A stretch of DNA of 64,000 bases from Pyronema omphalodes (GCA_024516155.1 JAJJXM010000007.1:620001-684000), one strand, 5' to 3'; shown: positions 47,701 through 58,640, numbered from the stretch's first letter. A program made the numbers and translations. Notes: a model not told the origin generated them from the letters alone.

Positions 47701-48730
47701 GGCGAGGAAAACTATCGCAGAAGTCATCGCTGGGGGTGTAGGCAACCCAGCTGCTGCAGCAAATGCATCAGCGGCTAATGGCTCCGCTACTCCCTCGCGT
47801 ACTGGTACTCCCTCTTTAACGCAACTTAAACGCCCAGCCCGCGGACCGGCTGTCAACGCCTTTTATCTTCGGCACATAGCGGTCGGAACACTCTCCTCTG
47901 ATCTCGAACGTGAACTCTCCGCGGTGTTGAAAGACAGCCAGTTACGATTCGATATAACATGGCATGGCGATGAAGATGTGTTATTGAAACCGAAGACCGG
48001 ATCCCTAGGACCAGAACAGGTTGAGGCGGAACTTCATGGGTTAAGTATGAAATTGAAACGGTTGGTGGCTAGTAAAGGGTTGGCGGACTCGGCGGAAATG
48101 GTTTGGGTGGGAATAGATGGGAAGGTTAAGGATGGTAATACCCAGACGAATGCAAGTGGTTGGTCAACTGTCGTCACACAGAGAAGACCCGTGTTGGTTA
48201 ATAAACCGGTTGTTGCTTCGAGTAATGGCTTTGCGGTTTTTGCGACGGCGGAAAAAAAGGAGAAGAAGAAGAAGGAGGTTAAGGAGGTCGTGGATGATTG
48301 GGAAATGGAGGCGGATGAGGAGGAGGAGAAGGAAGTTGGGTCGGGTGATGAGGAGGGGAAGGAGGAGGGCGAACAGACGGAGCAGGCGGAGGAGGGGATG
48401 CAGGGAGAGCAAAGCGAGCAAAGCGAGCAGGCGAGACAGGGCGAGCAGGTGGGACAGGACGAACAGAATGAGCAAACGCAGGAGGAGCAGGTTGGTAACA
48501 TTTCCGAGGGACCATCTGACGCTCATCGTAACGACGAAGAAGCTTCTGAGGATACCCCAGATAAGGAAGATCACAAGGGTAAAGCCAAGGAAATTCTACG
48601 AGACGAAGCGTTGGCCGTCTCAGAGGATACCCAAGAGACTCGAGAAACTCGAGATCATCAAACTACCAATGCAGATGAAATTAAGGATGCCAAGGAGGAA
48701 TCAAAGGAAGCAAAAGAGGCGAAAGTCTAA
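44738..48730 (+). CDS. FAP1: NF-X1-type zinc finger protein Fap1 (shuttle craft-like)
   Basis: An intronless frame of 1,330 aa. The N-terminus (1-240) is Pro/Asn/Gln-rich with several PRNRNRKPA-like basic repeats. A RING/PHD-like domain starts at about residue 249 (CMVCYNDIGRKAKIWSC...HLHCITKW...WRCPACNN). It is followed by a long series of NF-X1 Cys/His modules to about 885 (e.g. CGQTCGKQLESPKKCPHSC, CGKPLACGHPCTKICHAGDC, CGKTLSCGTHACRTPCHSGP). An R3H-type domain follows (about 900-985, RMFVH core) and an acidic, Glu/Gln-rich tail. Yeast Fap1 binds the FKBP12 prolyl isomerase and confers rapamycin resistance; animal NFX1/shuttle craft proteins are transcriptional or post-transcriptional regulators with E3-like RINGs. 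The only ATG with a leader-like context is at 44738. It borders the tandem-array region. Confidence 0.93.
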   Translation: MENPQPQPQPNRRPRHRPPRKPRNPEAAATAGTAGTAGPSAPTDTLTPSTGNPTTSTRKPRNRNRKPAAQKENTANEETNGNANNNRNRGTNGHGHPHQHQHQHLDAAAPAFVPNPNTDGPVNAVQGTQGAPNAPRQNQRQPRNRNRKPAPAANGASEAGGPQASAAPTAPVAPAAPVAHNHNQRGGRRRAFGGQLTIGDGASESGGNNHGHNHQSHQQAYVPAYVPAAGEGDLTSQIHRDISTNSYECMVCYNDIGRKAKIWSCKCCWRVYHLHCITKWAKTAMEAPSRAPVGADGPLKQWRCPACNNASKELPGGYTCWCGKETQPRGDGYAPPHSCGQTCGKQLESPKKCPHSCTQQCHAGPCPPCTAMGPVQFCFCGKENKQKRCVDTDYEGGWSCGQCCGDVMPCGEHFCDRPCHPLLCGSCQVKELVKCYCGNEMREMKCGDKEDPRESQRYHEVEDDEEEDEEEELDEWTGFYQCGKTCERYVLPSDMGMRLMANYWYRLLSCGVHRCSKPCHEQDIDPGICPTDPSVITHCPCGKTPLSSLLDSPRSNCEAPIPSCQKTCGKPLACGHPCTKICHAGDCGTCLRRVEILCRCTKTSHTTLCHQGELVEPPQCIRSCRVSLNCARHECGNKCCSGELKAAERLSTKRKLRPMNNNVGLQVDDGFEPEHICTRPCGRLLKCGIHNCSMLCHRGPCGSCLEASFEELSCNCGRTVIQPPVPCGSKPPPCRFPCTRPKPCGHPAVPHDCHPDEESCPNCPYLTEKSCLCGKKSIKAVPCWRDSASCGMLCGKTLSCGTHACRTPCHSGPCEEPCRQPCGKPRPSCGHPCVEPCHAPFQCSEDRPCPAKVALKCPCGGIKSEVKCAATKAKPAGNSKELACTDACRARRLAMALALDPEREAQIYSEDTLAAYQRDPKWAQGIEQKMRSFCEALEQKRLQFAPMKSGMRMFVHALAEDLGLQSESQDPEPYRSVVVRKPVTFVATARKTIAEVIAGGVGNPAAAANASAANGSATPSRTGTPSLTQLKRPARGPAVNAFYLRHIAVGTLSSDLERELSAVLKDSQLRFDITWHGDEDVLLKPKTGSLGPEQVEAELHGLSMKLKRLVASKGLADSAEMVWVGIDGKVKDGNTQTNASGWSTVVTQRRPVLVNKPVVASSNGFAVFATAEKKEKKKKEVKEVVDDWEMEADEEEEKEVGSGDEEGKEEGEQTEQAEEGMQGEQSEQSEQARQGEQVGQDEQNEQTQEEQVGNISEGPSDAHRNDEEASEDTPDKEDHKGKAKEILRDEALAVSEDTQETRETRDHQTTNADEIKDAKEESKEAKEAKV

Positions 48731-49131
48731 GATTTTCTAAGAATTTTCAAGAATTTTAGCTGTGGATATGGATATGGATAAGAATATGGATATGCATCAT
48801 CGGCGTTCTTTGTTATCTTTTTATCTTTGTTTTTGCTATTTTTCTATAGTTGCTAGTATTTAAGCTGCTGCATTATGTACTTTATACTTTATACTTTATA
48901 TCCCATTTTTATGATTTTTATGATTTTTATGATGTTTTCCGGGTTGGTGATTAATGTGTTGAAGATTTTACTCTATTTTTACTGTCTACTCTATCTACTA
49001 TATCTACACTTTACTCCATAGTTAACAAACATCAAAAGTTAAAGTTAAAGAAATTTAAAAAAAGAAGAATTTATTTGGTACATTCTAGTTCTTGATGCTG
49101 AAAATTGAAGTTTATTATATACTAGATATAC
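48731..49131. other. FAP1 3' flank, AT-rich
   Basis: Short direct repeats (GGATAT, TTTATAC, TTTTTATGA) foreshadow the array region. No gene. Confidence 0.45.
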
Positions 49132-49397
49132 TGATTTTGTTGATTTTACTGATTTTACTGATTTTACTGATTTTACTGATTTTACTGATTTTGTTGATTT
49201 TACTGATTTTACTGATTTTACTGATTTTACTGATTTTACTGATTTTACTGATTTTACTGATTTTACTGATTTTACTGATTTTACTGATTTTACTGATTTT
49301 ACTGATTTTACTGATTTTACTGATTTTACTGATTTTACTGATTTTACTGATTTTACTGATTTTACTGATTTTGTTGAATTTACTGATTTTACTGAAT
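49132..49397. repeat. tandem array, 9-bp unit TGATTTTAC, about 29 copies
   Basis: Near-perfect copies with occasional TGATTTTGT variants. The array translates as an LILLIL polymer on one strand, which is not a real protein. Confidence 0.97.
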
Positions 49398-49464
49398 TTA
49401 TTTAAACTACTTAAGCTATATATGGTGCTATATGGTACCATAGAAACCATAGAAACCCCAAAGC

Positions 49465-49621
49465 TCTCGAATCCCTCGAATCCCCTGAATCCTCTAAATC
49501 CCCTGAATCCCTCTAATCCCTAAATCCCTCGAACCCTCGAATCCCTCGAATCCCTCGAATCCCTCGAATCCCTCGAATCCTCTAAATCCCTCGAATCCCT
49601 CGAATCCCTCGAATCCCTCGG
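49465..49621. repeat. tandem array, 9-bp unit TCGAATCCC with variants
   Basis: About 17 units. Left-hand copies are mutated (CTGAATCC, CTAAATCC) and right-hand copies are homogeneous. It is followed to about 49800 by degenerate copies of a longer unit containing CAGGAATCCTAAGAC. Confidence 0.93.
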
Positions 49622-49808
49622 AGTTCTTGAAGCTCTTAGAAGTTGGAACCTAGATATCTTGAAGTCCCGATTGAAGCTCTAGCCTCTAGGAAAACAGCCC
49701 TGGCGCGGATAATCCCAAGAACTAAGACACAGGAATCCTAAGACCTAAGAACCAGGAATCCTAAGACCCGGACCCCAGGAATCCTAAGACTCAAGACCCA
49801 AGACTCGG

Positions 49809-50166
49809 ACCATAACATATACCGACCATACCGACCATACCGAGCATACCGAGCATACCGAGCATAACATATACCGACCATACCGAGCATACCGACCATA
49901 CCGACCATAACATATACCGACCATACCGTAATACATACCGAGCATACCGACCATAACATATACCGACCATACCGAGCATACCTACCATACCGAGCATACC
50001 GACCATACCGTAATACATACCGACCATAGCATATACCGAGCATACCGATAACCGACCATAACATATACCGAGCATAACATATACCGAGCATACCGACCAT
50101 ACCGTAATACCGAGCATACCGAGCATACCGAGCATACCGACCATACCGAGCATACCGATAACCGAG
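49809..50166. repeat. tandem array, 9-bp units ACCGACCAT/ACCGAGCAT
   Basis: Two unit variants alternate irregularly, interspersed with ACATATACCG and CGTAATACAT insertions, giving a higher-order pattern over about 360 bases. Confidence 0.93.
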
Positions 50167-50225
50167 CGGGTATTATTGGATATCTGGATCCAGTGCTACA
50201 TACCTACCTACGCTACCTACCTAGC

Positions 50226-50449
50226 TGTTAGATGTTAGATGTTAGATGTTAGATGTTAGATGTTAGATGTTAGATGTTAGATGTTAGATGTTAGATGTTA
50301 GATGTTAGATGTTAGATGTTAGATGTTAGATGTTAGATGTTAGATGTTATCTGTTAGATGTTAGATGTTATCTGTTAGATGTTAGATGTTAGATGTTAGA
50401 TGTTAGATGTTAGATGTTAGATGTTAGATGTTAGATGTTAGCTGTTATC
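50226..50449. repeat. tandem array, 7-bp unit TTAGATG, about 32 copies
   Basis: Almost perfect, with TTATCTG variants at about 50345 and 50370 and a TTAGCTG near the end. Confidence 0.97.
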
Positions 50450-50617
50450 TATTAGTAAAGCGGCATTTCCTGAACCATGTTTCTTGAACCACTTATTCTC
50501 CGGGCTTGAAAAGTTCTTGATAAGTTCTTGAAAAGTTCTTGATAAGTTATAACCACTGATAACCCACGTGCGGCGACGTGCGGCGATGTGCGGCGATGTG
50601 CGGCGGCGTTATCGAGC

Positions 50618-50830
50618 CTTGAGCGGGCTTGGGCTGGGGGTTGGGATTGGGCTGAGGTTTGGGTTTGGGGTTGGGTTTGGGGTTTGGGTTTGGGTTTGGG
50701 TGGGCTTGGGATTGAGCTGGGGCTGGGTAGGCTTGGGATTGGGATTGGGGTTGGGTGGGCTGGGGTTTGAGGGCACGGGCACGGGCACGGAGATGGAGAC
50801 GGAGACAGAGACGGAGACGGAGACGGAGAC
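50618..50830. repeat. G-rich repeat (GGGTTT/GGGATT) followed by GGAGAC hexamers
   Basis: 50618-50772 is a degenerate array of GGGTTTGGG/GGGCTTGGG words with many G-triplets on the plus strand. GGGCAC triplets and six or more GGAGAC units follow. CGGCGATGTG repeats lie just upstream (50572-50608). Confidence 0.85.
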
Positions 50831-50982
50831 TGATATGGGGATGGATGCTGAGATGGATGCTGATACACACGTGCACCGATACTCATACGGTATACCCATA
50901 GACACCGGCACACACACGGACATGGACACGGAAAGGCTGTACATATTCTCTATGCTCTATACTCCACGCAGAACATGTATAC

Positions 50983-51005
50983 TTACTTACTTACTTACTT
51001 ACTTA
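50983..51005. repeat. ACTT tetranucleotide run
   Basis: About six copies of ACTT in a row. Confidence 0.9.
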
Positions 51006-51380
51006 CATGTATCGTTCATTTATAAAAGCTCCCTCCTCCCCCTCCCTCCCCCTCCCCTGCTCCTCACCTTCCCTTCCCTCCTCCTCCCCCCAACCCCTCC
51101 TGAGCCGGTGAGAACAAGATCCAAAAATGAAGCTACATATATATTCACATATCTATTCATATTCACCTATCGTTCGGGTTCGGGCCGATGTTAATATCGG
51201 GATACTACAGACTGCGGTAGTAATTGATGTACAGCTGTACAAGTGTATAAAACGGACGGAAGCATTGAAGTATTGATGGAAACTGGTAGATTATAGATTA
51301 TAGATTACTTCCGTTCTGTTACTTTTGTTCTGTTACTTACAGCTACACTTCTTTTTGTGGCGTTTTATGATGGTTATAAT

Positions 51381-51486
51381 TGTAATTTCTGTAATTTCTG
51401 TAATTTCTGTAATTTCTGTAATTTCTGTAATTTCTGTAATTTCTGTAATTTCTGTAATTTCTGTAATTTCTGTAATTTCTGTAATT
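51381..51486. repeat. tandem array, 9-bp unit TGTAATTTC, about 12 copies
   Basis: The copies are perfect or nearly so, ending in TGTAATTGGCGG. Confidence 0.97.
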
Positions 51487-52903
51487 GGCGGTTGGTATCT
51501 TGTTTTATCTTTCGTATTTTTTTTTTCGTATTTTTGATATTTTTTGATATTTTTAATATTTCATCTTGTTTTCATATTTCGTCCGGTTACTGTGTCTATG
51601 TATAGTATGTATATGTATGTATGGATGTAAATATGGATGTATACCCGTGCGGCGTGCGTCGTGAAGCATCAATATCCCGGCTGGAGAGGAGGGGGAGGAG
51701 GAGGAGGAGGAGAGCGAGGGTGAGGTATGCACCGGGCTGTGGGCTGTGGGCTGTGGGTGGTGGCTGTGAGCGGTGAGGCGTTGTGTATACCGGCTGTGTG
51801 TACTTTCAAGTCCTTCAAGTTTCCCATCCGTCGGTAGGTCGGTTGGTTGAAACATGGTGTATGGTGTATGGTGTATGGTGTATGATGCAGTACGGTAGCA
51901 GCAGCAGCAGAAGCAGAAGTAGCAGATGTAAGAATGAGACGGTAGCTGGTGTCTACTATCAACGGTTTGTAGGTTGGGAATTTCACTCAACATCTGCAGA
52001 TACATATTCCAAAATACACATACATATGCATGCAACGAAATGTGGAGTTGGTGGCGTATATGTACATAGTTGTGGCTGACCGCTGACCGCTGAGTCCTAG
52101 CTAGCTGTGTAGCAACATCTTCGTCGTCTTCGTCGTCGTCGGTCGCCTCCAGTGGCAAAAAACCCCCATCAAACTAATCCTGAAACATCCAAGGCCCCCC
52201 ACTTTTAGCCTCTTAGCCTCTTTCTTTCGCCTCTTTCGCCTTACATACTACACCAAATCCCATGGGCCACAGTCGAATCCAATCCAATCCAATCCAATAC
52301 AGTAATCCCAGTAATCCCAGATTCCAGTATTCCCAGATTCCCAGATTCTCAGATTTTCAAGGTCAGGGTCAGGGTCGGGTTGTTGCTATGCTACATATGC
52401 TGGTGTGCTATAGACTCTTGGCATGGATATGCTTATAGCATGTACCAATGATAGGGCTTTTATTGATGCGTGGTGAAATGAGGGGTGTGGGTTGCACTGT
52501 TGCGGGATGAGCTGGAGCTGGAGTTGGAGCTTGAGGGTTGGATTTGGATTTACAGTCTGCTTTTGATCTGGATTGTGATTTTATGGGTTTATGGTTTTAT
52601 TATTTTATTATTTATGCTCCGCTGCGCTGCGCTGTCGGATTGTTTTATGCTATGGTTTATTGAGAAACTGTGAAGATGTCTTTAAAGTTGCGATAAAATG
52701 TTGATTGATAAACATGATAAACATATCGGTGAATTGTTGCGTTGGCTGGTGTTGAGTCCTCCTCCCCATTCGCTGTTTCTCCTTGCTGCGACCATCCGCT
52801 GCCGTGCTGCTGCTGGCTGCTGCAACTGAACTGGGGCGCTCCACTCTCCGTCCGTCGCTGACCCATCCCGCAACCGACACAGGCAGACCGACCCAGGTAA
52901 GAC
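51487..52903. other. gene-free stretch with small repeats
   Basis: It includes four copies of TGGTGTA at 51853-51883, GAGGAGGAGG near 51690, GGGCTGT triplets near 51735, AGCAGC near 51898, and TCCAATCCAA near 52275. I see no supported gene; open frames are repeat translations. Confidence 0.5.
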
Positions 52904-52988
52904 CACCACCAGCACCAGCACCAGCACTACCCAGTCTACCCAGTCTACCACTACCACTACCACCACCACTACCACTACCACCATCACA
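52904..52988. repeat. ACC-rich hexamer repeats
   Basis: ACCAGC, CCCAGTCTA and ACCACT units follow each other just upstream of the cyclin gene leader. Confidence 0.85.
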
Positions 52989-53629
52989 CCAAGCGACGAC
53001 CAGCAAGCACAAACGACAACCCCGACAACTCCGATACCGCCATACATTCAGCCATAGCAAGGCAGCGACTTATACTTACGATCACGAAACAGAACCATCT
53101 ACGAACAAACTTAGATACAATCAACCCACCTTAACGATCCTGAAACTGCATCTGCCCATCCATAATCAACCCGACCCGACCCTGACGAAGAACAACTCAC
53201 AGCCGACGAAACTACAATCCAGTTTCCCCTCTCCGACCCCAAACTATCACGCTCACACTATTCAACACCGAAGATAGTAACTTCACAGACAGTAATATAC
53301 TCGCATCCGAGGGTGTACGTATCTAGTGAGAACGATACCATCAAAGTAGAAGTATAAGAGATATCAGAGGACGAAGTAATGTTGCAGGTGAGTTTGTTAT
53401 ATCGGTGTTTCATGTTCGCCTGCATTGCCATTCCGGCCCGGAGCTTGCAGAATACTATACCGAAGAATGTAATCTTGGACCCTCGACGTCCATGTTCAAC
53501 CCGACCGGCAACTGTCCTCCCCTTTACCTTCAGCACGTTCATTCTGTCGTCCGGTGCCCTTGAGGGGGAGATCTGTATAAATAACGCGGAAGCTGACATG
53601 GCCAGGTTGGTTTACGATCCGAAAACATC
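52989..53629. promoter_or_regulatory. long leader/promoter region of the Pho80-like gene
   Basis: An A/C-rich stretch (CAACCC, GACCCGACCCTGACG) and small upstream ATGs (e.g. near 53379) precede the cyclin start. This would fit a long, possibly spliced 5' leader, but I cannot place a transcription start. Confidence 0.35.
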
Positions 53630-54832
53630 ATGATAACACATCCGGAGCCCAGGGAGCACCACCGGCCACCACTTCCTCACACCACCAATACTCCAGTATC
53701 TGAACAATGGCCTCGGACTACAACATCTTCCTCATCTGCAACTCCTCCTACCCAGAAACAGCAACCCGCGACGGTGGTTAGACATCATAGTACCGGCACA
53801 TCAACGCGGCCTCAAAATACCGCTACTACTACATTATTACCGGAGGGATCTACTGCTGCACCTACACCGGCAGTAGCTGTATCCACGGCCCCTTCCGCCA
53901 CACCAGCACAAGCACCACCGACTATCCCTACCTCCCCCGCACCCTCAGTAACCTCCCTTAGCTCGCGAGACCCCCGAGCCGGTTCTCTATCCCCATCCCG
54001 GAAATCCGATACCCCCAACGTCCCACCTCGATCCCCTCCAACAGTCCTCCGAAACCTCGATCACATTGTTCAACTCGCCAAAGAAGATGCCGCAGCATCC
54101 TTAAACAGCAGCACCCCCACGCGGCGACGCAGTGTAGTAAACGATACCCGACGATACGAAATATCCTCAATGCCAGTAGGAGATGTAATTGAGATGGTAG
54201 CCGCATTATTAACCAAGATCACCACAACAAATGATAAGCAACATGATTCCCTACGACTTCCTTCCGCAGATGGAGGTCATACCTTGAATCAAACTACGAA
54301 TTCTGTTCTTGCGTTCCATGGAAAAAATGTTCCCAGCATAACGATTTTAAGCTATTTATCAAGAATTCACAAGTATTGTCCAACTACTTATGAGGTCTTT
54401 ATTAGCTTGTTGGTGTATTTTGATAGAATGACCGAGAGGGTTAATAAGAGGAATTCAGAGGGGGATCAACAACAGCAGCAGCAACAACAGCAACAGGATG
54501 GAAGACATGTTTTTGTGGTCGACTCTTATAATATTCATAGATTAGTAATTGCTGGTGTTACTTGCGCTAGTAAATTCTTTTCGGATGTGTTTTATACGAA
54601 TAGTCGTTATGCTAAGGTATGTACATCCGAGTTTGGTAGGCTGGATAAAGAATAATCACTGACGTGGTTATAGGTTGGAGGTCTACCGCTACAGGAATTG
54701 AACCATCTCGAATTACAGTTCTTGATTTTGAATGACTTTAGACTTAGTGTCCCCGTTGAGGAATTGGAGGCTTATGGTACTATGTTGGTGCAGTTTTATG
54801 CTAGAGAGGCGCTGGCGAAGGAGGTTGAGTAG
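53630..54832 (+). CDS. Pho80-like cyclin (partner of a Pho85-type kinase)
   Basis: Two exons (53630-54616, 54674-54832) joined by a 57-base intron (GTATGT...TTATAG) encode 381 aa. The first 170 residues are Thr/Ser/Pro/Ala-rich and disordered. The cyclin fold starts near ISSMPVGDVIEMVAALLTKI and includes FHGKNVPSITILSYLSRIHK, EVFISLLVYFDRM, IHRLVIAGVTCASKFFSDVF and YAKVGGLPLQELNHLELQFL. The spacing and the LNHLELQFL step are typical of Pho80/Pcl-type cyclins. Such cyclins direct a Pho85-family kinase in phosphate and nutrient signalling, glycogen metabolism or polarity; which one cannot be told here. A ten-glutamine run (CAA/CAG codons about 54467-54496) sits in a loop between helices. It is the only gene in the 11.5 kb array region. 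The start at 53630 is the first in-frame ATG; later Mets exist. Confidence 0.87.
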
Positions 54833-56067
54833 GGGGTGTAGGAGTCGGAATTCGTTGGGATTGGGAGAGAATGATGTGCGAGGGGAGGGGAAGTAGGGAA
54901 AGCACGGGGTGGGGGAGTAGGGAAAGCACGGGGGGGCGGTGGGTTGTGGGAGGGGGGAGCACGGGGGAGTGCGGGGGAGTGCGGGCAAAGGGGAATGGAA
55001 GAAAAAGCAGGCAGACGCAGAACCTGGATCAACAGCATAGCAATTACCCACCCAACCACTCAAGCGAAGGGGCAGGGAGATTGCTGTGAAATATCCGGTC
55101 AGGAGTTCCCAGGGGAATTAAATCGAATTCTCGAATTCTCATCAAACACTAGCTTGGAGGACTTGAAATTTGGAAATTTGGAAATTCTTGTTGGAGCTGG
55201 TGGTTGCGCATGGAAGTCGGGTGGTGAAGGGAACAGGAGATTGGGAAAGGAGAGTGGGGAGAAGGGATGCGGAGGAAGTGGGGGAGGGATGCGGAGGAGG
55301 CGGGGGTGGGGGAGGGGGTAATGATGCTGATACGGAAGGGGAATGCGGAACGAGGATGGGATTGGGGAAGGGGATTGCGGATGTTAATGATGATGATGAT
55401 GATGGGGTTTTTTTGTAGGCTGCCTGCATTTTTATAGGGAATGAGAATTGGAATGAGAATTGGAATTGGATATGTATTTGTGACTGTAGGCTGGATACAG
55501 GCTGGATACAGGCAAAGAACAAAGAGCTAAGAGCTAAGTAATGATACAAATGCAATGTATAGAAATACGGATTTTCTTCTTTTTTTGAAAGTGTTTTTTT
55601 GAGATTTTTGAGGGGTTTGAAGGGTTTGTGGTTTTGTGTTTGATTTGTGGTTTTGAGTTTGACTTGCGGTTTTTGAGGCTGAGATTGACTTGTGCTTTTT
55701 TGAGATTTTGATATTGAGATTGATATGCTGTTTTTTGACTTTTTTTTTTGGAGACTTGGTGGTATTTTGGGTTATCGTTTGTTATGGTTGGTTGATTTAT
55801 ATGATGTTATATGACATGTTATATGATGTTATATGGGTTATCGTTGTTGATATGTTTTATGATATGTGTTATGGGTTATTGATGCGTTATTGATGCGTTA
55901 TTGATGCGTTATGCTATTCGTAGGTTATCGTTGTTGATACGTTATGTAATGGTGATCGTTATTGATAGGATATGGTTATTGATGCGTTGATATGATCTGG
56001 TTGTTGATATGCTTTCTATGTCGAAGAAAGAAGGAAGCAGGAGGAAGGATGATTTTTTGTGGGGGTT
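54833..56067. other. cyclin 3' flank, G-rich then AT-rich, no gene
   Basis: 54880-54990 has GGGGGAGTAGGGAAAGCACG and GGGGGAGTGC duplications. TTTTGAGATT and TTGTGGTTTT words recur at 55590-55700. GATGCGTTATT triplicates near 55880. No supported gene. Confidence 0.45.
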
Positions 56068-56190
56068 TGACTTGTAATATCTTGTATTCACTTGTATTGA
56101 CTTGTATTGACTTGTATTGACTTGTAATATCTTGTATTGACTTGTGGGATTGACTTGTATTGACTTGTGGGATTGAACTTGTATTCAGTT
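56068..56190. repeat. tandem array, 10-bp unit TTGACTTGTA with variants
   Basis: About ten degenerate units. It is followed by a C-rich tract (runs of up to about 19 C, 56208-56237). Confidence 0.88.
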
Positions 56191-56401
56191 GTAATATCTC
56201 AGACCTGCCCCCCCCTCTCCCCCCCCCCCCCCCCCCGCAACCACAGCCATATATCCAGTTTACCAGGTTTTACCAGTTTTACCAGGCATACCATAACCGC
56301 GGTAAACCAGGTAAACTGAACCAACAATTCAGTTCACACGGATACACGGATACATAGTTACTTCCATCTTGCCCGGTACATCTTGACTGATCCATAGAAT
56401 A

Positions 56402-56553
56402 CAGAACATGGAATATAGAACATAGAACATAGAACATAGAACATAGAACATAGAACATAGAACATAGAACATAGAACATAGAACATAGAACATAGAACAT
56501 AGAACATAGAACATAGAACATAGAACATAGAACATAGAACATAGAACATAGAA
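56402..56553. repeat. tandem array, 7-bp unit AACATAG, about 21 copies
   Basis: Perfect except for the first two units. Confidence 0.97.
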
Positions 56554-57065
56554 CCAGGTAACAGATAACAACAGTGCTCTGATTAAGTGTAGATGAAGTG
56601 TAAATAAGACTTGGTAAATGATAAATGATAAATGATAGATATAAACCCCGTTTTAACTCGTATCGGGAAGTTGGAACTAGTGCTTGCGGGTAGAGAATAT
56701 ATTTATGTTTTCATGTTTCAACCTCCTTGAAGTTTCAACCTCCTTGAAGTTTAAACCCACTTGAAGTTTAAACTTTAAACCCATCCATAGCCGAGATTGC
56801 AGGTATCTTACTTAAAAGTTAACCCTACTTCATCTACTTTATCTACTGGTTTCTGGTAAGAAGATTTCCTATATGTATAGTCTTGATAAAATGGCGGCGA
56901 ATATACTTTCAAGTCCAGAGTCGAAGATGATGGTTTACAAATGAAGGCGGGATTATAGCATTATACTTATACTTATACTTATACATATCATACATATCCT
57001 ACATATACATATACATAATCCGACCGCTATTGAATACAGATTGACAGACAGACAGACAGACACTC

Positions 57066-57173
57066 TGGAGTTTGGAGTTTGGAGTTTGGAGTTTGGAGTT
57101 TGGAGTTTGGAGTTTGGAGTTTGGAGTTTGGAGTTTGGAGTTTGGAGTTTGGAGTTTGGAGTTTGGAGTTTGG
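57066..57173. repeat. tandem array, 7-bp unit GGAGTTT, about 15 copies
   Basis: Perfect copies preceded by a short GACA tetranucleotide run. Confidence 0.97.
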
Positions 57174-57408
57174 AATTAGAGACTATCAATGGGATACAGC
57201 TCTGGAGCTCTGGAGCTTCAGTTATATATATATAGGCGGCGGTTGTGGTTTATGGCGGCGGTTGTGGTTTTGGTGAGTAAATTACGATGGGATGGGATTG
57301 CGTTATGTAGGTATGTATGCACTGAATAATATGTATTTACTGAATAAACCAGTTCGTTTGGAAATACATACCAGTTTTCGAGGTTTTGTAAATACATGTA
57401 GTTCATGT

Positions 57409-57851
57409 GCTTTGCTTTGCTTTGCTTTGCTTTGCTTTGCTTTGCTTTGCTTTGCTTTGCTTTGCTTTGCTTTGCTTTGCTTTGCTTTGCTTTGCTTTGC
57501 TTTGCTTTGCTTTGCTTTGCTTTGCTTTGCTTTGCTTTGCTTTGCTTTGCTTTGCTTTGCTTTGCTTTGCTTTGCTTTGCTTTGCTTTGCTTTGCTTTGC
57601 TTTGCTTTGCTTTGCTTTGCTTTGCTTTGCTTTGCTTTGCTTTGCTTTGCTTTGCTTTGCTTTGCTTTGCTTTGCTTTGCTTTGCTTTGCTTTGCTTTGC
57701 TTTGCTTTGCTTTGCTTTGCTTTGCTTTGCTTTGCTTTGCTTTGCTTTGCTTTGCTTTGCTTTGCTTTGCTTTGCTTTGCTTTGCTTTGCTTTGCTTTGC
57801 TTTGCTTTGCTTTGCTTTGCTTTGCTTTGCTTTGCTTTGCTTTGCTTTGCT
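57409..57851. repeat. tandem array, 5-bp unit TTTGC, 88 perfect copies
   Basis: No mismatch is visible from 57411 to 57850. All three frames of the plus strand are open, giving long meaningless frames. Confidence 0.98.
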
Positions 57852-58263
57852 ATGTTATGCCTTGTGGTCGGTTGATTGGTTTGATTGGGGTTTATAGTTT
57901 AACTGGTTTAACTGGTGTAACTTATACTACGGACAGTAAGACAATAAACTGAACTGGGTCGCTGTATAGTTCTAACTTCTCGTATTTTAACAGTCCGTAT
58001 AGTCAGTTTTCCCCGTCGTTTTGAACTGGTTTCTTTGACTGGGAGGTCTGTCGCCGGACTTGTATCATGTATGCTCCATTCACGGGCTGGGAATATGATA
58101 TCGTATCGTATCGTATGGTGTCGTGGCTAATATTTATGCAGGTAGGTAGGTAGGTGGGAATATACCCTATTTCCCGGAAATTATTGATACTGGAAAAGTA
58201 ACAAGAAGCTTTAACAGAAGTTGGTTTCTTATTTTGGCTTGGTTTCTTATATTGGCTTGGTTT

Positions 58264-58405
58264 CTTATATTCTTATATTCTTATATTCTTATATTCTTAT
58301 ATTCTTATATTCTTATATTCTTATATTCTTATATTCTTATATTCTTATATTCTTATATTCTTATATTCTTATATTCTTATATTCTTATATTCTTATATTC
58401 TTATT
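58264..58405. repeat. tandem array, 8-bp unit TTATATTC, about 17 copies
   Basis: It is preceded by three copies of TTGGTTTCTTATATTGGC-like units (58221-58270), from which the shorter unit appears to have expanded. Confidence 0.95.
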
Positions 58406-58640
58406 TTCAGCAGAGGGGGTTATGGGTCGTGGGTTGTGGGTTATGGATTGTGCCATCGTGTGTGGGCTGCCCGCTGCCCGCTGCTAGCCACTGGCCGCTG
58501 CCTGCTGAAATTTTAATAGTCGGACTACATCACAGTAGCGGAAATAGATAATAGATAATAAAATCCACAGGTTTTGAACCATTTTAATATATAGATATAA
58601 TATCCTGGCATTTATGATTCAGACTCCAGACTGTAAATAG

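Noticed and set aside
49092..49523. Open frame with LILLIL repeats that looks like a membrane protein
   Set aside because: Translation of the TGATTTTAC array; the opposite strand is equally open.
50226..50449. TTAGATG array as a telomere-like repeat
   Set aside because: The unit lacks the TTAGGG core, lies internally next to arrays of many other units, and genes continue on both sides.
57292..57952. Three overlapping long open frames translating to LLCFA polymers
   Set aside because: They are pure translations of the TTTGC array, open in all three frames. No codon bias or domain.
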